Counted from the stretch's first letter, positions 20,096 through 31,145 are shown. The stretch is 64,000 bases of DNA from Nigrospora sphaerica (GCA_018287875.1 JAGVVL010000022.1:682001-746000); one strand, 5' to 3'. Made by a program: numbers and translations. The notes: generated from the sequence alone by a model not told the origin.

Positions 20096-23061
20096 TTAGC
20101 TGTGAATCTCCAGGCTGCTGAGCACTTCTGCCAGGCTGTCCATACTAGAGAGTGTATCAGGGTGCTTTGGCCCTAGTACCTTCTCCCTTAGTTCCAGCGT
20201 CGCCCAATGCATCTCCTCCGCCGCTTCATACTTCCCCTGGCTGAAGAGCACGACGGCCAGGTTGTTCATGCTGGTTAGCGTGTCCGGGTTCTCACGGCCC
20301 AGCACCGTCTCCCTCAGTTCCAGTGTTGCTTGATGCATCTCTTCCGCCACTTCGTACTTCCCCTGCTGCTGAAGCGATGCTGCTAGGTTGTTCATGCTGG
20401 CGAGTGTGCTCGGGTTCTCACGGCCCAGCACCTTTTCCATCAGTTCTAGCGTCGTCCGATGCATCTCCTCCGCCGCCTCGTACTTCCCCTGGTGCCGAAA
20501 TGTTTCTGCCAGGTTATTCATACTGGCGAGTGTGTTCGGGTTCTCACGGCCCAATACCCTCTCCTTCAGTGCCAGGGTCGCCCGGTGCATCGTCTCCGCC
20601 GCCTCGTACTTCCCCTGGCTGGAGAGTACGAGGGCTAGGTTGTTCATGCTGTCGAGTGTGTTCGGGTTCTCACGGCCCAGCACCCTCTCCTTCAATGCCA
20701 GGGTCGCCCGATGCATCTCCTCCGCCGCATCGTACTTCCCCTGGTGCCGAAATATTTCTGCCAGGTTGTTCATGCTGGCGAGTGTGGACGGGTTCCTGCG
20801 GCCTAGCACCCCCTCCTTCAGTGCCAGTGTCGCCCGATGTATCTCCTCCGCCGCCTCGTACTTCCCCTGGCTAGAGAGCACCACGGCCAGGTTGTTCATG
20901 CTAGTGAGTGTGTTCGGGTTCTCCCGGCCTAGCACCGTTTCCTTTAGTGCCAGTGTCGCCCGATGCATCTCCTCAGCCTCCGCATACTTGCTAAGCAAGT
21001 TGTATCCCTCGGCAACGTTGTGTTGTAACGAACCTAACGCCTCCATTTCCGTGCATTCGCCCCGGAACCCGAGCGCCGATTGTATATGGGGCAGATATGA
21101 CGTCCATACGTCTCGGTTGTTGTGCGTCGGCCACGGAAAAACCTCCGAGAGCTGCCGTATCACATCTGTAACCTGCTGTCTCTGCTCTCCGCGAGTACGA
21201 AGCCAGTTCCGCATCGTGAGACGTATAAGCCGATGGGTGTCGAATCGATCCGGCGTGTCCCGATCGATAATGAATGCGTACGCCTTCAATGTGCTGATAG
21301 CTTCATCCCTCTTTATCTCATCTTCGCCAGCCGGGAGTAAAGAGATAGGGATGTCCTTTTCCTCAAAGTAGCAGATCGACCGAAGATAGCCCGCGGCGAG
21401 CGGATCGTCCCGGGTGACTTGTTCAAAAGAAATGAGCCATGTCGTAGCCACCGGGTTCCGGATCGCTTCGTACCGGTCTTGGTCGTCAAAGTCCCGGCTG
21501 AGTATCTTAATCATGCTCTGGTCGCTCGATGTGCAGTAGCCTAGGTAGCGGGCGACCGTTACCTGCGAATTCGACGCCATGTACGCCGAGGCCTGCCGGA
21601 TGGCTAACGGCAGATGGACAAGGTAGTCTAGCAGGTTGGTCGTGATCTGAGGGTCGCCTTTCTGGCTCGGCTGGAGGCCCTGGTGCAAGAGTTGAGCGGA
21701 CTCCGAGTCGCCTAGTGGATCGAGCCTGAGCACGCCCTGTCGCGCGTCCAATCGGGTGGCAACTTGGTGGTTCCGGGTGGTGAACAAAATTGAGCCCTCC
21801 CGGCTGAAAGGCAGATAGGATAGCATCTGGCCGTCGGTCAATAGCCGTGCATCATCGACGTTGTCGACAATGAGAAGCCACTGTCCTGCGTCGTCACGAC
21901 TAAGAGCCGCTTTCACGAGGGCTTTGACGTCGGCTTCGTCGTCCTCAATCCCCTTTGCCCCGAGGGCTCGGCCAATATTACGGTAGGCGTTCTCGAACAT
22001 GACCATGTCTATGGCCGGGACCCAGAAGACGGAGCAGTCGGGGTGTGCGTCGCGGACCCGGTAGGCCGCCTCGATGGCGACCTGCGTCTTCCCGATGCCG
22101 CCGAGACCCTCGACGACGGTCCGTTGGCACGTATTAGGATATGCGGTAGGAGGCAGCCTCCCGATAAGCTGCCGTAGAATAGACTCACGGCCCACAAAGT
22201 TTTCATTCTGTCCAAATGGTACGATGAAATGGGCGTCATGATTGTCTGTCGAAAAGCGTTAGAGGTCGCGACGTCGTCTTAGTAGCTAGACTTACCTGGG
22301 ATAGTTCTGGCGGTGCCCTGTGAACGCTTCTGAATCTCCCCACGTAATCGAACGAATGCATTTTCCTCCCCTTCGCCGTAAATCAAGGGTAAGTAAATGT
22401 CGAAGATCCCAAGCAGCGAGTACGCTCGATCCTCAGGACGCTTCGTCGTACGGCTCCTCGTCCAAGAGAATCGCTCGTGCACGCTGAACTGGTACAGCGG
22501 TTGTCCTCGAAGGGCATCGATCGAGATCCCCGTGATTTCCTGTAGGAGCCCCTCCAGCGATGTCTTGTCGCCTAAGCGTTGGCCTTCCACCGAGAAGAAG
22601 ATGACAGATTTGGGAGCGAGCAATTCCTGGAGCGTCCAGCCGCGCGAAAACCACCGACTTTTCCGGAAGGCCGCGGTCCACGATGTCTCCGGCGGCTTCT
22701 CCACCCCGCTTCCGGCGCTTGCGGAGACATCGGTTAGATAAACGTAACATTGGGCTGCGTTCTGGTACCAGCGAAACATCGAGTTAATCGCTTCAGAAAG
22801 CTCCGTGTAGTTAGGCTTGTCGATACAGCACGTGTCAACCCAAAAGTGCTGCAGGCCATCTGAGGCAGCCTGCTCGCCGCAGAACGTGAGCTTTCGATAC
22901 CCCGCCTTGTGCTGACCAATGTGCCGCTGAACATCCTGGAAGGTGACCTCCTGGTCATCGTCGCCCCACGTGTGCGACAGAATGGCATACGGGGGAATGT
23001 TGTCGACCCAGTCCTTGGTCAGGCTCAGGCGCCCGCCGTGTTCTAGCTGCAAGAGACGCAT
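20096..23061 (-). CDS. HET-NB-ARC-TPR STAND receptor (2 exons)
   Basis: Exons 22296-23061 and 20096-22245 (50-nt intron) give 971 residues with an intact frame. Residues about 25-160 are a HET domain (PPYAILSHTWGDDDQEVTF, FWVDTCCIDK, SRGWTLQELLAP), the death-effector domain of heterokaryon incompatibility proteins. An NB-ARC NTPase follows: Walker A GLGGIGKT at about 302-309, Walker B WLLIVDNVDD, sensor GSILFTTRN and a GLPL-like LPLAI. The C-terminus is an array of 42-residue kinesin-light-chain TPRs (consensus LGRENPNTLxSMNNLA and then QGKYEAAEEMH): six full units plus partial ends. By family, ligand sensing by the repeats would trigger oligomerisation and HET-mediated cell death. The ligand is unknown. 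Direct repeats flank the gene. Confidence 0.95.
20175..20970 (-). repeat. 126-bp tandem repeats encoding TPRs
   Basis: Six complete 126-bp units, plus a diverged unit at the 5' side and a truncated unit at the gene's 3' end. Each has 42 codons, and between-unit identity is high at both DNA and protein level. Differences concentrate at a few positions per unit, notably the VVLSS/EIFRH/ETFRH/SLQQQ segment after NNLA. Confidence 0.9.
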
Positions 23062-24798
23062 CGCGGGTCGGAGCAGTCGAGAGGGGAGAGAGACGATCCG
23101 GGGTCAGATTCGGGACGACGGCTCGAAGAAGGGTAGAATCGTTCAGGCAATAGCGGGCTGCGCTCTTGGCATCGCCTTGCTGATGTAGCGCTTTGCCTGC
23201 GTCTGGGAGGGCTGTGGTTGGTCGGTTAATTCACCTTGCGTCTGCTAAGTTTCAGCCGAGCCATCCCGTCCTGCCATCCCCACGCCCGCCGTTGTGCCTC
23301 ATGGCTACCATGAACCATCTAGTAGGCTCGCCGTGGTCGATCGCGTGCTGCGTTGCACTTTTTAAGGCGTAAATTGACTAGCACGGTGCATGCGACGAGC
23401 TCGTAGCGTAGCCCCAGTGTAGGAACGCGGGGCCAGCCGTAGAGAGGACCGGCTCCCACAACCTGCGCGCGTGGCTATCCGGTCGTGTTCGTTAGCAATG
23501 CGAGCATGGTCCACCGCACAAGCCGAGACCTCGACACGCCACTGCTCTACATCATGTGACAAGAGCCACGTGGCCTGGAAAGGACAATGCCAGTTGTATA
23601 TCGATTGGCGCCTAAACGCCCTCCGCTCGGTATTCGCCTACGATGACAGACGGCACCGTGTCGGAATAACCGATGGGTGGGATCGCGAAGCCCAGAGACA
23701 GCGTCCGTCCCCCGGCCCGCCTCGTACGGCACCGCACCCGAGCCACAAGACATCCCAGCCTGCCCATGTGATCCATTTGCCTGTTCGGAAGCTACCAGAG
23801 CGCGTTCCGGCCGAATGAAGAGACAGGACGAACGGCCATAGGCGACTCCTGTTAAGCGCCATGCATCTACTGTGAAGGGTCATTGGGCGGCAGGACGGAC
23901 TAGTGCCAGCGTAGTCAGCCCATGTTCGCTGCTTCGAACCCACGGTTACTGCGGGCGGAGGGGCCCCCGCTCTGTTGGTCCGAGGACGGCTGCAGCGACG
24001 GAAGCAACGGCAGGCACAGGTTGGATTAACGTGTGAAGCCGCAAGTACGGAGAATTAGCGACAGACCGAGGGTCGGACTAATTCTACGGCCGTCGGAAAG
24101 GGACGCTTCTGCTTGCCCAGGGAATTTCTTCGTGCGGCGTAGTATCGATACGGAATGCAGCGGCGGCTCCTTGTTCCCCGCCTTCCTACGGCACGGCGTC
24201 GCGGCAGACCATTCGTTTAGCGCGATCGTCGGCGCGTGGGGAGCGACCCGTCGCGGGAGATAAGCTTTGCATCGCGCTGCCACAGGCCCCGCCTGCCCCC
24301 ACGCCTCGCTTTCGCTTGCCCGTTCGGCCGTCCTGCTTGACAACATCGCTACGCCTTCACGCACCGTTTCTCAGCCTACGGCTCGTGACGCGTCGTTCGT
24401 GCGGTGATCGAAGTACCTTGCGCGCGCTGTACGTTCGTAGCGATGGATGGCCCATGGGGCGCCTCACTGACCCGGCGAGCCAGTAGCCCACTGACGCTGT
24501 GCCGGAGACCGCAGCCTGGGATCCACCGACATTGAGAGCAGCGAACAACTCCATAGTCCCGTATCTCTCTATACTTTCGGAAGGCATTAGACAGTCTGCC
24601 TGCAGCACGGGCGCCATTATCCGTACTTTGACGCGTCGATGACCCAAGGACTCGCAGCCCGGGCTGCCGTATCTGTTCTTTCGTACCGACCGTACCCTGC
24701 GAAACAAGCCGCATGCGGTCAAACAACAAAGTCCGTACGTTCACTTTGACCCGGACGCAGGCCCCAACTTTTCTCGTACCCAGAGGATAAGGGGTGCC
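23062..24798. other. Upstream region and unassigned stretch
   Basis: The first 100 bp should hold the receptor promoter; direct repeat C copy 2 follows. From 23.3 to 24.8 kb there is G+C-rich sequence with short overlapping frames on both strands and no recognisable gene. Confidence 0.45.
23157..23302 (+). repeat. Direct repeat C, copy 2 (5' of HET receptor gene)
   Basis: Partner of 19444-19590 in the same orientation. It starts about 95 bp upstream of the receptor start codon and is the more G+C-rich copy. Confidence 0.75.
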
Positions 24799-25469
24799 TT
24801 ATGGGGCGCCCTGCTGGAATACGTTGTCCTGTGACCAAGGAAAAACGTCCTCCATGAGCGACAGGCCGGAGCTAGGCAGCGACGCGTCGGTATTTGTGTC
24901 GAAACCTACCCACCCATTGGGAGAAGCCGAGAGATCCTCGGGCTCGACCCCTTCGGGGACTCTGGCGACAGCATAGACATCCCTTAGGCTCCTTGTGGCT
25001 TGTCTTTCGGATTCGAGCTGCGGAGCCACCTGGGCCTGTTGGAACACATCGTCTGGGCGCGCTCCAGCGCATATGGCTTCGCGAATCCACGCTCTCGTGT
25101 TATTGGGCCCTTCACACAACGCCGTAAGCAGCCACTCCACGTTCGCGAGCCGCGCCTTGAGCTCTTGATTTTCTCTTTGAAGCATCTGGGCCCGCGACTC
25201 TCCGGGATGGGCGTCAAAGACGCATCGCGCATTCACCTTGCAACATGCCTGGCAGGCCGGCCGCTGGCCATCGCACTACAAGATGAGCTTACGGTTTACA
25301 TGACTTGGCATAGGAGTGGTTTGCGACGAACCTTGACCTTTTTCGCGCGACGTCGAATACAGGCAACCGTAGTGGACAGCCCTTTAGGTCGAGGTGGCTC
25401 CGGCTGGTGCACCTGTGGCGGGTTCCCCCACTGCTTTGGCCGGATCTCTCTGAACCTCGTTTTGGACAT
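24799..25469 (-). CDS. Zn2Cys6 regulator, truncated, cluster Cys lost
   Basis: Exons 25332-25469 and 24799-25275 (56-nt intron, GTTCGT...TTGTAG) give 204 residues. The intron sits at the same codon of the zinc cluster as in the gene at 5.6 kb. The joined cluster reads ACIRRRAKKVK then CDGQRPACQACCKVNARC: five of the six Cys fit the Gal4 pattern, but the second is Arg (CGT, one transition from TGT), which should damage zinc binding. A short coiled coil (MLQRENQELKARLANVEWLL) follows. The protein ends soon after, without the usual C-terminal regulatory domain. It may be a decaying gene. The start was chosen as the only in-frame ATG before the cluster. Confidence 0.6.
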
Positions 25470-26477
25470 AAGAGTCGGCGACGCAGCCGTTAGTCCAATC
25501 CAGCTGGTTTGGGCAATTACGAGCGAGAAACGCGCCGGATTACTTGGTGAAGTTCTTGGGGTGGAGTTCACTCGTCTGGGAGCGGGGTTGGTGGCTCTAT
25601 AGCTTTTGGACAGGGTACATACGTGAAGTTACACAGAGCAGCCTCTTTGAGGCGATCCTCACTGCTTGAAATGAGGCTGGCATACACAAAATTCATTGCC
25701 CTACATAAGTGTTGAGAGCATATCTCCCGGACGGGCGTGGTGCGATTAAAGTCCTATGCTTACCTTGTGATGGAGTGAACCACACCATTACGAGGTAGCC
25801 TTACGAACATGACTTGGGTGCATGGCACAGTGGGAAACGGCAGCGTCTTGATGGCTGCCAAGGGAGCGCCGCCCGTTCTGAGGTCTGGCGGGGATGACGA
25901 GTACCAAAGTTGTCGATGGTAGATACCGTCGATGCGATGGGTCGCGCAGATTCCCTTCTTCAGCTACCAGCGCGTCGTGGTCTCTTGCATCAGCACGCGC
26001 GGCGCCGCTGCGGTGATCGGCTTCCTTGCGCGTGAGCTGGCAGTGCTCCTCAGATAGCTGTTTGTTAACAGTACGGATCATGACGACCTGGGGACGCATG
26101 GTGGGAAGGGTCGGATGTCGCGCCCTGACGTGTCGCGTGGTGCGTTCTGCAGGAAGGAAGTGCGGTTGCTGTTCCGGGCGCATGGGCTCTAAAGCCCCGC
26201 CTTCCACTAGGTGATTGCCAGTGCAACCTTGCTTCCGAATGCGTGACCTTTAGCGAGCAGGCCCCGGGAGACAAGCGTAGCCTGGCTGGCGCTTGGGCCG
26301 GTGGGCCAGCTTCCGTGTAGGTGGGAAGCACGAACAGGCCAAGGCTGAGCAGCAATACTTCGCCCAACCAAGGAGCACAAACTAGGGACCCAGGCACGGG
26401 ACGGTGGTCATCGCCGGACTGGCGGCGTGTTACGAGAGAAAGAGGCAAGCGCCAGAAACTGAGTAGAGACCCTGGGG

Positions 26478-26620
26478 GGCATGATGCGGAGAACGGGAAA
26501 CCGATATGAGGACAGCCGCGTCCTGTCATGCGGAGGCAAACAGGAAACCGATTGGGGACGGATCATGAGGGGCGGAACGGGAAACCGTTTTGAGGACAAC
26601 CGAATACCGTAATGCGGAAG
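26478..26620 (+). repeat. Degenerate tandem repeat, about 3 units of 40-50 bp
   Basis: Units share ATGCGGAG..AACGGGAAACCG followed by TTGAGGACA-like blocks. A related motif (GGGAAACGGTTTCCGG) appears once more near 27536. Confidence 0.6.
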
Positions 26621-26659
26621 GTGCAGGCGCCTTCGTAGCATAGTGGGGGACCCCGCACA

Positions 26660-26870
26660 AACGTAATAGCGGATCCGAGTCAGGTCATACATCTGTATGA
26701 CTGCCTTTTAAGGGTTAGTACGTCCAACCCTCCATCATTGACCGTACTGCGACATCATATCTTCGCTAACGACCCTCTTCTTACCAACCGTTCTCTCCAG
26801 TCGCTACGATAGACGCAGCCTCAGACTCTTCTAACGCTAAAGGGTATGACTATATGCTCTTGGTGGGGTA
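26660..26870 (+). repeat. JmjC-associated repeat D, copy 1 (relic)
   Basis: Aligns with the leader and first codons of the JmjC gene at 50.6 kb: GTAATAGCGGATCCG, the imperfect palindrome GTCATACATCTGTATGACTG, CTTCGCTAACGACC, then a frame reading DAASDSSNAKGYDYMLLVG that matches the JmjC N-terminus. The start codon is ATA and a stop follows after about 20 codons. Confidence 0.7.
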
Positions 26871-27382
26871 AATTATGTTGACCATAATCCTACGCGGAAA
26901 TGGGCACGTGACCAACGGTACTGCCCTTCCTCCAACGCCTGCGGGGCGGAGAGCAGACCGAGGCCGGCTTTGAGCACCTCTGCAGACGATTTATGGCCAG
27001 GCTGCCCACCCATCGTTCGACTATAGACGGGGCGCCATCACCCTACCAAACCATCATCGCTAGAGCTTGGATATGGCCGCGGTCTTGCAGTAAGCGCGGG
27101 CGTGCGGCAAGCACACGTCGATTTTCGCTACCCGTCGCGACACTGGGGTGCGTTCTGCCACCACTTGCCTCGTCGATTGGTCATCCAAGAGCCCAGATCC
27201 GGCGACGTATCCCAAGCATATCATATTCCGTCGCTCAAACTGTGTCTGTTTGCAAAGACGTCGTAGTACAGCACTGCCATTGGACTTGACGTGCGGGATA
27301 TCTCGTGTACATGTAGATAGACTCTTGCACGCCAGATGCCCCTCGGGAGGCGGGACAATGTCCCAGTATGGCGATAATACAT

Positions 27383-27400
27383 CTGTCTGTCTGTCTGTCT
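27383..27400 (+). repeat. CTGT microsatellite
   Basis: Four and a half uninterrupted CTGT units. Confidence 0.9.
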
Positions 27401-27621
27401 CCCAATCCCCACCCATTGACCGACCATTCGCTGCGGGGCAGGGACCCTGCTGTGCAGCGGATAGAATGCCAGGATGGCGATCACTGGGGACACCCTGCGC
27501 GAAGACCGGGAAATGGGAAACCCTTGCACCGTGTTCGGGAAACGGTTTCCGGTCCCCATCCGCAATACAACATCACAGGCTGGTATAATATGGGTAATAG
27601 AGGTTGTTAGGCTAGTCACGT

Positions 27622-27938
27622 ATTTCCTGCACGGGATGGACGACGCACCTTGTGAACCAGACTCATATCGTGACCATGACGCTCGTTGTGACCCACCCTC
27701 AGCTTGTATGCCTAGATTCCATACCATAGGGACAAGCAGACACATTGTGACCGCAACCCTCCTTGTTACAAAGTCGTAGCATTTCCCGCACGGGATGGAC
27801 GACGCACCTTGTGAACCAGACTCATATCGTGACCATGACGCTCGTTGTGACCCACCCTCAGCTTGTATGCCTAGATTCCATAACATAGGGACAAGCAGAC
27901 ACATTGTGACCGTACCCCCCTTGTTACAAAGTCGTAGC
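27622..27938 (+). repeat. 159-bp tandem duplication, two units
   Basis: Units 27622-27780 and 27781-27938 differ at only a handful of positions (e.g. CATACCATAGG vs CATAACATAGG). The 159-bp period equals 53 codons, so one minus-strand frame stays open through both units, but its translation resembles no protein I know. Confidence 0.92.
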
Positions 27939-28188
27939 ACAATTATCGTACCTTAATAGTGACACCCACCCTTATCCTATCTCTCTGCCCAGATGGTTCC
28001 CTCGGGATTTGCACGGTTCGAACGAAGAATCCCTCTCATCGGGCGCCTACACCAGAAAAGACGGCCTCCCTGTGCGACTTCGCTTCCAACGCCAAATGCA
28101 ACCTTGGGGGTTCTGCTCCGTGCATTACGGCCGTAGTTGTAAAACGTGTTAGACGCTGCCGCTGGGTTGGCGTTTAGCAGCCACCACG

Positions 28189-29043
28189 CTATCCCGCATT
28201 GCCCATGCCCACAACGCTCTTGGAAGGGCCTGGCTTGCTGTCCAGTGACAGCTCCCTCCTAACATCCCTGCAAACCTGGTCTCGGTCAAAAACGGCACCA
28301 AACCCCACGATTTCCGAACCAATCGCCTCGAGACCTTGGCAAACCCTGAGAAGAGCAGGGTCCATGGCTTGAGCGACGCGAGTAGCTAGCGTTTGCAAAG
28401 CAGGCTCGCTCGTTTTCGCAAAGTTGGTACTAGTACACACACATTAGTCGTGTGTTGCTCATGCTACGTCGAGCGTTCCTTACACTAGTGGCTCTGCCAT
28501 GCTCGAAAAGACCACAAGAAGGAACACGGAAGGGCCCGCAAGGTGCTTCCACCGTTTCGCTGTTCGCCTTAACTCGTGGACCTTATCCCGGGACCATTGC
28601 CTCTCTCTGCGAAGCTCGATGAACCTGTCGATGGCCACCTTGACCGATTTCTGATGGGCATGCTGGCCCGACTTTCGCTCCCCATGGATGAGTCTTTCAA
28701 GGGAGTCAAAGACTCCCAGCAGCTGCACGTGCGCTATCCTGGCGAACAAGCCTCCGCTGTCAATAGCTTCTTCTGCGGCCCGAAACGCTGCTTGCACTCG
28801 ACGGTCCGTGCTCGAGATATTGGCCGGGAAGGCTATGGTCTTTTCCAGATCAATCCAGCGGTCGAGAATAGCGCAAAAGTTGTCGGCGAGGAAGCATTGC
28901 GGCTCTTGTACGATAATCTGGTGATAGTACACTTCCAGTTGTTGCTGCATGTTCCACCGGCGTTTCTTTTGGCGACTGGGGCGTTTCGACCTCACCGCGC
29001 CCAGAGGATAGGGCTCTTGATCAGAGGACATAGATGCAGGCAT
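28189..29043 (-). CDS. Uncharacterised fungal protein, family X (2 exons)
   Basis: Exons 28484-29043 and 28189-28429, joined across a 54-nt intron (GTAAGG...GACTAAT...ACTAG), give 266 residues. It is basic at the N-terminus (RSKRPSRQKKRRW) and then largely helical, with tracts CFLADNFCAILDRWIDLEK, VQLLGVFDSLERLIHGE and AKRWKHLAGPSVFLLVVFSS just before the splice site. A paralogue lies 1.3 kb away on the other strand (30.3-31.1 kb) with its intron at the same place. I do not recognise the family. A nuclear or nucleic-acid role is only a guess from the basic start. Confidence 0.7.
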
Positions 29044-30313
29044 TCGGGCCGGCTGACGAGGACAAGGCCCGTCTCATTGTGAGAAGAAATGAAGCAGAAG
29101 TACGTGCCAGTCTAGAGAGTGCCGCGCGCACCTCCATCTGACTTCACGGGGTATATATGCACTACAGTTGCATGGCACATACCATAAACCGTATGTGGGT
29201 TCGGGTCGCACACGACAGCTTCCTGATGGTAAGAGACACGCATAGGGTAGGAAACCATCCGCCTCACCCAGGCGCCCGGAACTTGTTACTTAGGGATGTA
29301 GCAAACCAGGGCGACAGGTGTATCGGCCCGCGAGTCCCTGGCGCAAGAGTCAGAGCCCGCTGGATACGGATGGTAGCCAGCCTGGAGTCGAATGAATACA
29401 CTCACGGCCTGAGGCCTTGTGCTGCTATAACATCTAGGCAGTCGAGCTTAGTGGCGGCGAATCTGAACTCGGCCTCGCTCTCAGTTCGTGGTATGCCGCT
29501 TCGGCTGTCGTCGATAAACTGCGGTGTCAAGAAACGGTTCACGCCTGCTCTCATCTATCTTCCCTCTCCCCTCGTGCCTAATTATTGTGTTATGTAGCTG
29601 AACACACGCTGTTCGCGCCAGCACCACGCGTGCACGAGGTACCGCGCCGTAAGCCAGGGGCAATCATCGAATACACGCCGGACTCGGGCGCTTGGTTTCG
29701 TAGTCCTATGAACTCTTAAAGGGGACACCCGGCAATAGAACCATTCACTGCCCTCCGCCATACGGCGCTCTGGGAAGTACCTGCTGTCTCCATACTAACA
29801 CTGCCGCACGTGTGTTCTAAGTAGGTACCCAAGTCTCTCGGGCGCCGGGGCTACGGAGATCGAAGGCGTATATTTTGGGAGGTAAGCGAGTTGCACATAA
29901 TCTTAGCGGAGACTGGCTGCTCTCGGCGGAGGTATGTACAGTGACAAGGACGTGGCGACTTGCTGGGACAAGTAGGGGGGTTTGTCAGCCAATGAACGCC
30001 GGTCTGGTAGCGCGAGCGGTGGTACGTATGTCGATCGCCTAAACCCTGATAGCCATTGCCATGCCTACGTACTCGGCGGGGTTGCGAGAACCGAAGACCG
30101 AATGCTGCAATCTGCTCTCACAAGTACGACAGCAAGGCGATTGAGCAGCTGGAACATCAGGGCGTTCCCATGGAGAACAGGAAACGAACACGGCGCAATC
30201 ATGCTTAGAGACTTATATAGTATAAGTCCCAACACAACTGACAAATACCAAGGGCGCATGCTACTCCCCACCAACATTCCGTGCCGAGCTTCTAGCGTAT
30301 TCTCCTTTAAACG
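29044..30313. other. Region between the family X pair
   Basis: Contains repeat B copy 2. It also includes whatever promoters drive the divergent pair. No other gene is recognised. Confidence 0.45.
29609..29975 (-). repeat. Dispersed repeat B, copy 2 (gene-fragment-like)
   Basis: Partner of 15930-16125. The minus strand gives SPRPCHCTYLRREQPVSAK and, in another frame, YLVHAWCWREQ. About 150 bp of unrelated sequence separates the two conserved blocks here, so this copy carries an insertion or copy 1 a deletion. Confidence 0.6.
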
Positions 30314-31145
30314 TTGCGCTTAAACGAGGCAGGCGTAATCTTTGCTGGTTTCCATTGCTGGGTTCTTCACAACGAGCACCGCAGCACCGCCCACTGTGGA
30401 CACAGTGTGTCGTGTGCATATGAGATAAGACCCAGGAAGTTCCTGATCGACAATTTTGCCGAGATCTACACGTTCTGGGTGCCGTTAGTTCGTGCAACGA
30501 TCTTACCCCCCGACATCCTCTACACCGACGAACGCATCGCACAAGCATTTCGCATGCTTCATGATTCGATGACGCGGGCCCAAAACCGTCCTTTCTTTCA
30601 AAGACTTGCTTTACTGCGGCTAGACACGATGCTCACCTCTCTCGCAAGAACAATCGGGCAGAACCGCCGGGGCGGTCATGTGGCGGGGAAGGTCAGTCAA
30701 GGAGATGTTACTCTTGCACAAAAGGCATTCATGGCCGCCACAGGACTGGACCCGGATTCTGCGGCATCAACCAAGCTAGTCCAAAGCCATGCACGAAAAG
30801 CGAAACGCTGGGCCTGCCTGTCGGGCCCAACGCGACTCCTCGTTATCCTGTACTCCGATACCGCCGAAAGCGCCATGTAGGTATCGCCAAGCCCCATTTG
30901 CATCTTCAGTGCTTACCTGTTCCAGTGCCAATGGGCATATTCACCTGTCTAAGCTGGAGTTGGACGGCAATGTGATGCGTGAAAGCTTGCCCAAATCCTT
31001 GGATTTCTGCTGCCACATGATTACGCAAGTTGGGGAGCACGAGGCTCGAACTGATCGTTCGGATCCATCCCTCCATTCGTCTCATCAGAAACATATGAAG
31101 CAACTCCTCGAAGACGATGGAATGGAAGGCTCAGTGAAAGATTGA
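30314..31145 (+). pseudogene. Family X paralogue, 5'-incomplete
   Basis: Two exons, about 30314-30876 and 30926-31145 (49-nt intron GTAGGT...TTCCAG). It aligns with the 28.2-29.0 kb protein: KFLIDNFAEIYTFWVPLV with CFLADNFCAILDRWIDLE, LRLDTMLTSLARTI with VQLLGVFDSLERLI, and AKRWACLSGPTRLLVILYS with AKRWKHLAGPSVFLLVVFS. The splice position and phase are identical. No ATG precedes the conserved part in this frame, so the 5' end is lost or in an exon I cannot find. The second exon (ANGHIHLSKLELDGNV) diverges from its counterpart. Confidence 0.55.

Larger units (their letters stand above)
25470..28188. other. Repeat-rich, no intact gene
   Basis: Holds a minisatellite-like array (26478-26620), the shortest relic of the JmjC repeat family (26660-26870), a CTGT microsatellite and a 159-bp tandem duplication (27622-27938). 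Open frames here look incidental. Confidence 0.5.

Noticed and set aside
20323..21371. Long plus-strand frames with repeated Ser/Pro-rich units across the receptor's TPR region
   Set aside because: They are the antisense reading of the 126-bp TPR repeats; the minus strand carries the recognisable HET-NB-ARC-TPR protein.
19444..23302. Repeat C as LTRs of a retrotransposon
   Set aside because: No gag-pol, primer-binding site or TG...CA ends are visible between the copies; the interior is a normal host-type receptor gene.
27221..27940. A 239-residue minus-strand gene
   Set aside because: Its length comes from the 159-bp tandem duplication and flanking chance frames; the translation matches no family.
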